Shown here: positions 1 through 5,879 of the stretch, one piece after another
Position numbering within the stretch: position 1 is the stretch's first letter
Layout: each line of letters begins with the position of its first letter
NCBI GenBank assembly: GCA_015521265.1
Contig: WAON01000213.1
Span: 1 to 6,888 of the forward strand
DNA from: Desulfurococcales archaeon
GTDB lineage: Archaea > Thermoproteota > Thermoprotei_A > Sulfolobales > Desulfurococcaceae
Length of the DNA: 6,888 nt
Reading direction: 5' to 3'
Program-made: the position numbers and the translations under genes
Notes under the pieces: model-generated
Seen by the model: the letters and a program-made list of their open reading frames with translations, nothing else
Told to the model about the DNA's origin: nothing
Database searches by the model: none

Positions 1-51
1 ATAAAGTATTATGTATCATAGAATAGGTTGTATCTTCTAGGTGATGGATGC

Positions 52-492
52 ATGAAAGCTGTTGATCCGGTAATTGCTTCAGTTATTATCGTAGCAGTAG
101 CAATAGCTTTATCGATCGCTATTGCTTTGTGGATGAGTGGATTAGTTATAGGTGTAACGGGTGTTGAGAAATTAGAGATTGTATCGAGCTATGCAAAACT
201 ATACGTTAACAAGACTTCACTTAAACAATGGTTTAACGCTACATTGATCATTGATAATAAGGGGACTAAGCCTGCAACGATAGACTCGATCATTATAAAC
301 GGTAAACCATACACATCCTATGATATAAGCGTAAACATAACTAGACAATTACCCGTAACGGTTGAGCCGGGTGGGAGGATTTCGATTAGCGTATTAATGG
401 ATACTCGTAGCTTCCACCATGGACAGATGATCACAATAGAAATACATACAGCCTCAGGAGGAGCCTACCCAACTACGCTAACACTCCCCTAA
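52..492 (+). CDS. Type IV pilin / archaellin N-terminal domain protein
   Basis: A 146-residue predicted pilin-like surface protein. The start is MKAVDPVIASVIIV, an extremely short basic leader (Met-Lys-Ala) followed directly by an unbroken hydrophobic helix to about residue 34. This matches the class III signal peptide of archaeal pilins (compare the K/R-A/G-V-S/D-P-V-I pattern of the Pilin_N family), with processing expected after Lys2-Ala3 by a PibD/FlaK-like peptidase. The remaining ~110 residues look like a small beta-rich domain (IIDNKGTKPATIDSIIING) and carry three N-x-S/T sequons (N53, N62, N95), consistent with an exposed glycoprotein. The ATG at 52 was chosen over an in-frame TTG at 28 because GGTGATGG (40-47) gives a Shine-Dalgarno at good spacing and because the leader should start next to the Lys. 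The 3' end overlaps the convergent gene by 15 bp. Whether it builds a pilus, an adhesin or a minor component cannot be told. Confidence 0.82.
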   Translation: MKAVDPVIASVIIVAVAIALSIAIALWMSGLVIGVTGVEKLEIVSSYAKLYVNKTSLKQWFNATLIIDNKGTKPATIDSIIINGKPYTSYDISVNITRQLPVTVEPGGRISISVLMDTRSFHHGQMITIEIHTASGGAYPTTLTLP

Positions 493-1047
493 ACACTTGA
501 TACAACCTGATTCGGCGGGATTAATGGTTTCATTAACGAGTATTTTATCAATGATTTCAACAGCTTCACCCGGTGAAACCCTGCAAGTAGTGTAATATAC
601 TCTGTTGAAACTACCAGTTACCATTAAGCGCTTCATTATAACATTGCTAATCCTGCAACCAATTAGTATCAGAGTTTTTGAATGTAGGTGAACCAGTAAC
701 CGATCGATCCTTACAGCCCTATAGTCTGAGCCGTTGACCCTCAACACGTATTCATCTGTTAGAGAAGGCTTATCCCTTAGCGCTAGCAGGATCGTGTAGT
801 TGTCTACTGTAGCAGTATGTGTAACGATTATTATCATATCCGCTGAGTATTCATAGCTTAAATGGGCCGAGTCTAGAGGGTATACTTTAACCCGGCTATT
901 ATTGATCTGGAGCCTTGGATCGAAGGATAATATTATTACTTCACCGCTAACCACTCCACGACTAAAACCGTGTGGTTGATTAATAGTCATTATAGTGATT
1001 GAGAACAATATCGAGATAATCAATAGGTATTTCAACGCTTCATGCAT
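478..1047 (-). CDS. Predicted exported protein of unknown family, possible caspase-like fold
   Basis: A 189-residue protein I do not recognise. Residues 7-22 form a hydrophobic signal sequence or anchor after a short N-terminus. Four N-x-S/T sequons (NNS 49-51, NYT 83-85, NGS 105-107, NET 172-174) also suggest export. The body reads as alternating strands and helices: strands near 36-42, 53-58, 70-76, 125-130 and 149-154. His77 ends one predicted strand (MIIIVTH) and Cys131 ends another (TLILIGC), followed by a helix, a Gly and a strand NRVYYTTC. This order resembles caspase/CHAT-type cysteine peptidases, but the usual Gly after the His is absent, so the fold is only a suggestion. The C-terminus ends in CIKCLGEC (Cys182, 185, 189), unusual in a hyperthermophile surface protein and perhaps disulfide-bonded. 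It reads toward the pilin-like gene and overlaps its end. Reality as a gene is supported by a long open frame, signal sequence and sequons. Confidence 0.68.
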   Translation of the reverse strand: MHEALKYLLIISILFSITIMTINQPHGFSRGVVSGEVIILSFDPRLQINNSRVKVYPLDSAHLSYEYSADMIIIVTHTATVDNYTILLALRDKPSLTDEYVLRVNGSDYRAVRIDRLLVHLHSKTLILIGCRISNVIMKRLMVTGSFNRVYYTTCRVSPGEAVEIIDKILVNETINPAESGCIKCLGEC

Positions 1048-1106
1048 GGGTTTATCCCTAATTTACCATTACTAGCCGGGTTTGACTATTTTTGTCAATC
1101 TTATCC

Positions 1107-1113
1107 TTTATAA
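1107..1113. promoter_or_regulatory. Candidate TATA box in the divergent intergenic region
   Basis: TTTATAA between the divergent exported-protein and winged-helix genes. It could serve the rightward gene with a start near 1135, giving an untranslated leader of about 60 nt to the TTG at 1195. Its complement TTATAAA could serve the leftward gene with a similar leader. If it is used rightward, translation cannot begin at the TTG at 1114, which lies immediately next to it. A second AT-rich element TTTTATATT (1169-1177) lies closer to the TTG at 1195. Which one is used cannot be decided from sequence. Confidence 0.35.
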
Positions 1114-1194
1114 TTGTTGTTAAGTAATCATTTAACCAGTGTTCATTATGGCCTGTGTACCCGGCCTGTTTTATATTGTGTGGTGTGTCCCGGG

Positions 1195-1803
1195 TTGATT
1201 AGGAAGTCTGGTTATAGGAGCCGCTTGCTCATTATCGCTGAGATATTATCATATATCAACGAGACGGGTGAGACCCGTAAAACCCGGATACTCTATGCTT
1301 CAAACCTAAATACTCGATCACTTATGAAGTTCCTAGAATACCTTAAAGATATAGGTGCTGTTAATGAAAGAGTTGATGAAGATGGTAATTCATGGTTTAG
1401 CTTAACCCTTAAAGGCAGGAAATTACTCGAGATGATTAATACAGTCTACGAATACCTCGAGTCAACTGATCCATTATCCAACGGCTACATCGAGAAAGCG
1501 ATGTGGGCTGTTAGGGATAAGTGGGGGGATAGGGTTTTAAGCGTATACACTACGAGGATAACGGGCAGATCCAGGATGGATTACCAGGTTGAAGTAATAC
1601 ATGGAGCTAAAAGCGACTATGCCGTGGTATTTATGAGTAGGAGATCATATCATAATAGGTCGGTTTGCATGGGTCTACTGCTCCTGCTGGATACCGAGCT
1701 TAGAGCAGTTATATTCGTCGAGGATCCCGGTATGAAGAGTATTGTAGAAGATTTACTGGCGAGTAATAATGTTTCAAGCGAACGATTCGTAATCGTCGGG
1801 TAG
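1195..1803 (+). CDS. Winged helix-turn-helix transcriptional regulator with unrecognised C-terminal domain
   Basis: About 202 residues from the chosen TTG at 1195. Residues 3-82 form an archaeal winged-helix domain of the PF14947-like type: RKSGYRSRLLIIAEIL opens helix 1, helix-turn-helix follows around residues 29-52, a hydrophobic KFLEYLKDIG helix sits at 45-54, and the wing ends in the hallmark SLTLKG (69-74). Residues about 100-202 are a separate alpha/beta domain with strands YQVEVIHG, YAVVFMSR, RAVIFVEDPG and a final RFVIVG. I cannot assign it; a ligand-sensing or nuclease-like fold are both possible. The frame stays open to a TTG at 1114, but the extra 27 residues are Cys-rich and not domain-like, that TTG abuts a TATA-like element, and GGTG (1182-1185) lies 9 nt before the TTG at 1195. 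It lies directly upstream of the nucleoside importer in the same direction, so control of that operon is a reasonable inference. Confidence 0.78.
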   Translation: MIRKSGYRSRLLIIAEILSYINETGETRKTRILYASNLNTRSLMKFLEYLKDIGAVNERVDEDGNSWFSLTLKGRKLLEMINTVYEYLESTDPLSNGYIEKAMWAVRDKWGDRVLSVYTTRITGRSRMDYQVEVIHGAKSDYAVVFMSRRSYHNRSVCMGLLLLLDTELRAVIFVEDPGMKSIVEDLLASNNVSSERFVIVG

Positions 1804-1842
1804 TCTTGCAGATACTAGATACTCCCTGTATAATCGGTACAT

Positions 1843-1905
1843 AGTATTAGGTAGATTAACACTTTATGTGTTAATGTATACAGTAGATTTATACGTGTTA
1901 ATACT
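1843..1905 (+). promoter_or_regulatory. Candidate operator: repeated GTGTTAAT sites upstream of the importer
   Basis: A perfect inverted repeat ATTAACAC (1855-1862), spacer TTTAT, GTGTTAAT (1868-1875) is followed by a third, direct copy GTGTTAAT (1895-1902). Each of the two direct copies is preceded by TTTAT, immediately in the first case and after a further AC in the second. Around the outer edges AGTATTA (1843-1849) is complementary to TAATACT (1899-1905), so the longer element AGTATTAACAC seems to be present once intact, in inverted form, and once interrupted. The copy at 1895-1902 begins one base after the likely TATA box, where a bound protein would block the transcription machinery. The nearby winged-helix protein is the natural candidate, by inference. 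Confidence 0.55.
1888..1893 (+). promoter_or_regulatory. Likely TATA box for the substrate-binding protein gene
   Basis: TTTATA inside GATTTATACG, preceded by purine-containing AGTAGA that could act as a BRE. A start about 25 nt downstream (near 1914-1918) would give a leader of roughly 35-40 nt containing the GGAG at 1938-1941. An alternative is ATATTTATG at 1914-1922, which would place the start close to the coding region. Confidence 0.5.
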
Positions 1906-1953
1906 ATTTGATCAATATTTATGTAGACAAGTGTTTTGGAGCTGTAAAATGGT

Positions 1954-3192
1954 ATGAATGCCTTATCCCGTACAGGCTGGGCTATTATTATCATAGTCAT
2001 CGTCCTAATAGCGATTGGTGGAGGATACTGGTGGTACGCTTCTTCACAACAGGGAGGGAAGGGTGCTACTACTACTACGAAGAAACCTGTTAAGGTAGCA
2101 GTGCTATTCGATGTTGGCGGTCGTGGAGACTTAAGCTTCAATGATATGGCTTATCTTGGAGCGCAGAGAGCCGCTAAGGATCTGGGAGTTGAGGTTAAGT
2201 ATTTAACGCCTAAGTCAACTAGCGACATGATCCCATTGCTTAAACAGTTGGCTAGTAGTAAGCAGTACAAGATACTAGTACTGATTGGCTTCTTATGGAC
2301 TGATGCATTGAATAAGACAGCTGATCAGTTCCCTGATCAGAAGTTTGCATTGATAGACTCGACAACAGGTGTAACGAGGCCTAACGAGGTAGATATACTG
2401 TTTAGGGAGCAGGAAGTCGGAGCACTAATTGGAGTAATCGCTAGCGGGATGGCCTACGAGTTAAACGGTTCAACGATCGGGGCAGTAGCTGGGATGAGCA
2501 TACCACCACTATGGAAGTTCCACATAGGGTACTTGTTTGGAGCGAAATACTTCGAAATGAAGACTAACAAAACAGTAAACTTCCTATGGCAGTACACCGG
2601 AACCTTCGGAGACCCACAGAAGGGCTACCAGACAGCTACCCAGCTACTACAGCAGGGAGCCAAGGTACTCTACGGACTAGCCGGATTGACACATATTGGA
2701 ATGTTCGACGCAGTGATCGACTGGAATGAGAAGGGATATGGTAAAGCACTAGCTATTGGGGAAGACGCTAGCCAGGAATGGTATAATCCAAAATACATCC
2801 CGGTTAGCGGCGCTAAACGCGTAGACGTAGCAGTATACACAGCGATCAAAATGGCCGTACAAGGCCCATGGAAAGGCGGAATACACACGCTTGGATTAAA
2901 GGAGGGAGGTGTAGGGATCTGGGATCTAGACGGCGTACGCTACTTCGCCCAAATAGCGTATAATGAGTCTAAGACAAAGCTAACACCAGACCAAATAGTG
3001 AACATCGTTAAACAGCAGAGAGAGAAATACATCAAGCCCTACGTATGGAACATCGTACACGAGCTGGAGCAGAAGATTAAGAGTGGACAAATAGTATTCA
3101 AAACACCATTAACAGAAGACGAATACAACAGTATCATACAGCAGCTACAACAAGGAAACCTAAACGCCGCACTAGCTAAGGGACACGTTTAA
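1954..3192 (+). CDS. BMP/PnrA-family nucleoside-binding protein of an ABC importer
   Basis: A 412-residue extracellular substrate receptor. Residues 9-24 form a transmembrane segment (WAIIIIVIVLIAIGGG) with no lipobox Cys, followed by a Thr-rich linker (ATTTTKK, 38-44), so it is a membrane-anchored receptor rather than a lipoprotein. From residue 46 the family pattern of BMP (PF02608) is clear: VAVLFD with Asp53, LSFND (60-64) with the Phe that stacks on the base in PnrA-like proteins, LVLIGFLWTDAL, FALID, LFREQEVGALIGVIAS, GTFGDPQKGYQTA, and AIGEDASQEW with Asp271 at the position that usually contacts ribose. Known members bind purine or other nucleosides; the exact ligand is not readable here. 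Sequons occur in NKT, NGS, NKT and NES, consistent with glycosylation. GGAG at 1938-1941 precedes the start. The receptor gene comes first in the importer locus, with a U-tract after it that may allow higher expression. The last ~80 residues are a charged, helical extension. Confidence 0.93.
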   Translation: MNALSRTGWAIIIIVIVLIAIGGGYWWYASSQQGGKGATTTTKKPVKVAVLFDVGGRGDLSFNDMAYLGAQRAAKDLGVEVKYLTPKSTSDMIPLLKQLASSKQYKILVLIGFLWTDALNKTADQFPDQKFALIDSTTGVTRPNEVDILFREQEVGALIGVIASGMAYELNGSTIGAVAGMSIPPLWKFHIGYLFGAKYFEMKTNKTVNFLWQYTGTFGDPQKGYQTATQLLQQGAKVLYGLAGLTHIGMFDAVIDWNEKGYGKALAIGEDASQEWYNPKYIPVSGAKRVDVAVYTAIKMAVQGPWKGGIHTLGLKEGGVGIWDLDGVRYFAQIAYNESKTKLTPDQIVNIVKQQREKYIKPYVWNIVHELEQKIKSGQIVFKTPLTEDEYNSIIQQLQQGNLNAALAKGHV

Positions 3193-3220
3193 GATTAAAC
3201 CCCGTTTCTAAACAATACTC

Positions 3221-3226
3221 TTTTTT
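3221..3226 (+). terminator. Candidate U-tract terminator after the binding-protein gene
   Basis: Six consecutive T (CTTTTTT, 3220-3226) lie 29 nt past the stop codon. The preceding AAACCCCGTTT can form only a very short hairpin, which is typical of archaeal termination that relies on the U-tract alone. Partial termination here would raise the receptor above the ATPase and permeases. Confidence 0.42.
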
Positions 3227-3280
3227 AACATTATATCGTTATTAATTGAATCGGATGGGTAAATTGATCGGTTTGGGATT

Positions 3281-3299
3281 ATTTAACCCGGTTTAAATA
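3281..3299 (+). promoter_or_regulatory. Internal promoter (TATA box) for the ATPase-permease genes
   Basis: TTTAAATA (3292-3299) is centred about 28 bp before the TTG start at 3323, the spacing expected for a near-leaderless archaeal transcript. It lies in a small inverted repeat, ATTTAA (3281-3286), six-base spacer CCCGGT, TTAAAT (3293-3298). It suggests that the membrane components have their own transcription start besides read-through from the receptor gene. No GTGTTAAT copy is seen here, so regulation may differ. Confidence 0.5.
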
Positions 3300-3322
3300 G
3301 TTATTTTCCCTCGGTGTAAGTC

Positions 3323-4834
3323 TTGGCTAGTAATGAATACGCTGTCGAAATGCGTGGGATCGTTAAGGTTTACCCGGATGGTGTTGTTGCTCTTAAAGGC
3401 GTTGATTTCCTCGTAAAGCGTGGAGAAATCCATGGCTTGCTCGGGGAGAATGGGGCTGGTAAAACTACCCTTATGAGGATCCTTTACGGGGAAATAAAGC
3501 CTACCCGTGGAGAGATAAGGGTTTTCGGTAGAAGAGTCTCGTTTAGGGGGCCTTGGGATGCTATAAGACAGGGTATTGGAATGGTTTACCAGCACTTCAC
3601 GCTAGTACCAGCATTCACTGTTAAGGAGAACCTATACCTGAGCCTCCTCAGCGTTAACCCCAAGGCTCGGCTGGGCGATGCAGTTAGTAAAGCTGATAAG
3701 ATAGCGGAGGAGACGGGGCTTAGGATCCCTTATGATGAAATAGTCGAGGAGCTACCGATCGGTGTACAGCAGAGGGTTGAAATTATCAAGGCATTGCTGA
3801 GGGATGCAAAGATACTAATCCTAGACGAGCCGACCAGCGTGTTGACACCGATAGAGGTTAGGGATTTATTCAAGGCTTTGAGGAAGCTCCGAGATATGGG
3901 AATAACAATCATATTTATAACGCATAAGTTGAAAGAGGTTAAGGAAATCACTGATCGAGTAACAGTTCTAAGGAAAGGCAAGCTAGTGGGAACAGTTGAG
4001 ACTGGTAAAGTTGATGTTAAAACCCTTGCTAGGATGATGGTGCAGAGAGAAGTAGTATTCAAGATTGAGAAGAAACCCGCAAAGCCTGGAGAAGTAGTAC
4101 TCGAGGCTAAGGATATACATGTAATTGATGAAGAAGGGGTTGAGAGGGTTAAGGGTATAAGCTTCCAGCTACGGAAAGGAGAGATCCTGGGAGTTGCGGG
4201 GGTACAGGGTAATGGGCAGAGGGAGCTAGCTGAAGCATTAGCTGGTATAAGGAGGGTTAGTAAGGGCAGGATAATTCTCGGAGGGAAGGATATCACAGGC
4301 TACAATGCTTACCAGAGATACATGAAGGGCTTAGCATACGTGCCGGACTCGAGGGGTACAGGGCTTGTACCAGACATGAACCTTGTTGAAAACACGGCGT
4401 TGACAAACCTGTACAGGATACTTGGCTGGGCTAGGAGGATAAAATGGGATCGGGCCGTTGAGATAACTAGTAGGGTTATTAGGGAGCTGGAAGTTGTTGC
4501 TCCAAGCCTATACGCTCCGATAAAACACCTTAGCGGCGGGAATCAGCAGAAGATCATGGTTGGTAGGGAGATTGTTAGAGAGCCAGACGTATTCATCGTA
4601 GCAGAGCCTACTCAGGGACTAGACGTTGCAGCTACAGAGTTTATCCGTAAAACACTGTTAAGGCTACGGGATAATGGTAAAGCAATACTATTAATCTCAA
4701 CCGATCTAGATGAAGTACTTCAATTAAGCGATCGGTTAGCCGTAATATACGAGGGCCAATTCCTAGCAATGGGTAGGCCGGAGGAGTTCACTATTGAAAA
4801 ACTCGGGTTGATCATGGGTGGTGTCCGTGAGTGA
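3323..4834 (+). CDS. Double-domain ABC importer ATPase for nucleosides (NupO/YufO-like)
   Basis: A 503-residue cytoplasmic ATPase with two nucleotide-binding domains in one chain, as in RbsA, MglA and the ATPases paired with BMP receptors. NBD1 has Walker A GENGAGKT (41-48), Q-loop Gln90 (VYQHF), Walker B ILILDEP (164-170) and switch His201 (ITHK), but a degenerate signature LPIGVQQ (144-150). NBD2 has a degenerate Walker A GVQGNGQRE (293-301, Lys replaced by Gln), an intact signature LSGGNQQ (403-409), a Walker B VAEP in which the usual Asp is Ala427, and Ser-Thr where the switch His would be (LISTDLDE). The canonical ATP site therefore pairs NBD1 Walker motifs with the NBD2 signature, and the other site is expected to bind without efficient hydrolysis; this asymmetry is usual for the family. 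The TTG start at 3323 has GGTG (3313-3316) before it; the next Met is residue 10. The 3' end overlaps the first permease gene, showing cotranscription. Confidence 0.95.
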   Translation: MASNEYAVEMRGIVKVYPDGVVALKGVDFLVKRGEIHGLLGENGAGKTTLMRILYGEIKPTRGEIRVFGRRVSFRGPWDAIRQGIGMVYQHFTLVPAFTVKENLYLSLLSVNPKARLGDAVSKADKIAEETGLRIPYDEIVEELPIGVQQRVEIIKALLRDAKILILDEPTSVLTPIEVRDLFKALRKLRDMGITIIFITHKLKEVKEITDRVTVLRKGKLVGTVETGKVDVKTLARMMVQREVVFKIEKKPAKPGEVVLEAKDIHVIDEEGVERVKGISFQLRKGEILGVAGVQGNGQRELAEALAGIRRVSKGRIILGGKDITGYNAYQRYMKGLAYVPDSRGTGLVPDMNLVENTALTNLYRILGWARRIKWDRAVEITSRVIRELEVVAPSLYAPIKHLSGGNQQKIMVGREIVREPDVFIVAEPTQGLDVAATEFIRKTLLRLRDNGKAILLISTDLDEVLQLSDRLAVIYEGQFLAMGRPEEFTIEKLGLIMGGVRE

Positions 4835-5879
4835 AGCCTTAGGATCATGGTTTAAGGGTTTCCTTGAACAGGTTAGGATTAGGAAGAGGCAGTACCTTCT
4901 TGGTGCTCTGGAAATAGTATTGTCTGCATTAACCGGTTTCCTTGTAGCGGCTCTCATACTCTATTTTATCGGTTATGATCCATGGTATATTTTCGAAATA
5001 ATGCTAACCTATGGCTTCTCCGACCTAGGATATCTGGGTACTAGGGCTGCACCATTAATAATGACTGGTTTAGCCTTCTCAATACCACTGCTAGCCGGCG
5101 TATTCAATATTGGTGGTGAAAGCCAGCTGTATATGGGTGCACTACTAGGCTTATACGTAGCCTATGTAACTCATAATGTATGGCTTGGGTTAATAGCGGG
5201 ATTCATCGCTGGAGCGTTGTGGGGAGGCCTAATAGCTGCACTGAGGGTTTACAGGGGGATTAACGAGGTTATAACTGCTATAATGCTTAACTGGACAGCG
5301 TACTATACGATCATATATATCATCCTAGTATACCTGCCCAACCCTAAGCAGAGCCATTTAAGCGTTCAAATACCTGTTTCAGAAATGATCTCTTATGGTG
5401 AAACATTTGCACTAGCAGTAGTCGGAGCATTGATCGCATACTTCATACTCTACTATACGGATATAGGGTATAAGATAAGGGTTTCCGGAGCAAACCCTCG
5501 ATCAGCAGTATATGCGGGATTCAGTCCTAAAACAGCTATTATGGCTTCAATGCTCCTAGGCGGCGGGTTAGCGGGTTACGGCGGTACACTGATCATCGCA
5601 GGAGTTACCGGCTCGATAGATACGACTATGAGCACATTATACGGCCTAGGATTCACCGGTATTGGCGTCGGATTGCTGGGCAGAAACCACCCGATCGGCA
5701 TAATATTCTCCGGATTATTCTTCGCAGGACTAATAATTGGCGGGCAGTGGGTTGAATTATTAACCGGTGCCCCACCATATGTAACGGACACTATTACGGG
5801 TATAATCGTTATAGCATTATCAATGCCCTACGCCTACCGCTTACTCGTGAACTATATGGGGAGGCTTGGTAAGAAATGA
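4818..5879 (+). CDS. ABC importer permease subunit 1 for nucleosides (NupP/YufP-like, BPD_transp_2)
   Basis: A 353-residue integral membrane protein of the branched-chain amino acid/ribose permease superfamily (PF02653). A basic amphipathic N-terminus (residues 10-25) precedes about eight to ten hydrophobic segments, the first at 29-51. Diagnostic features are FNIGGESQ (96-103), NEVITAIMLNW (149-159), the cytoplasmic coupling loop GANPRSAVYAGF (224-235) that docks on the ATPase, and GLLGRNHPIG (286-294). Together with the second permease it would form a heterodimeric channel. In-frame GTG codons at 4818, 4821 and 4827 are all possible starts; GGTGGTG (4817-4823) would act as Shine-Dalgarno for the GTG at 4827, while GGTTGAT (4805-4811) could serve the one at 4818. 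The first gives a 17-bp overlap with the ATPase gene. The end shares ATGA with the next gene, a mark of translational coupling. Confidence 0.94.
   Translation: MVSVSEALGSWFKGFLEQVRIRKRQYLLGALEIVLSALTGFLVAALILYFIGYDPWYIFEIMLTYGFSDLGYLGTRAAPLIMTGLAFSIPLLAGVFNIGGESQLYMGALLGLYVAYVTHNVWLGLIAGFIAGALWGGLIAALRVYRGINEVITAIMLNWTAYYTIIYIILVYLPNPKQSHLSVQIPVSEMISYGETFALAVVGALIAYFILYYTDIGYKIRVSGANPRSAVYAGFSPKTAIMASMLLGGGLAGYGGTLIIAGVTGSIDTTMSTLYGLGFTGIGVGLLGRNHPIGIIFSGLFFAGLIIGGQWVELLTGAPPYVTDTITGIIVIALSMPYAYRLLVNYMGRLGKK

Noticed and set aside
478..1047. Minus-strand protein as a D-aminoacyl-tRNA deacylase (DTD2-like), suggested by the strand-His pattern
   Set aside because: The signal sequence and sequons indicate export, and the further DTD2 motifs are not present.
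1082..1098. Inverted repeat TTGAC-N7-GTCAA in the divergent intergenic region
   Set aside because: The arms are only five bases and not repeated elsewhere nearby; it is too weak to call an operator.
1815..2141. Open frame on the minus strand spanning the importer promoter and the receptor 5' end
   Set aside because: It lies opposite the operator-like region and the clear BMP coding sequence, and has no recognisable domain or plausible start signals.
3730..4296. A 188-codon open frame opposite the ATPase gene
   Set aside because: It is fully antisense to a strongly conserved ATPase, and its Ser/Thr/Pro/Ile-rich composition is what a mirrored coding strand gives.
3323..4834. Degenerate Walker A and B in the second ATPase domain as signs of a pseudogene
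   Set aside because: The same asymmetry is normal for double-domain importer ATPases such as RbsA-type proteins, and the frame is intact.
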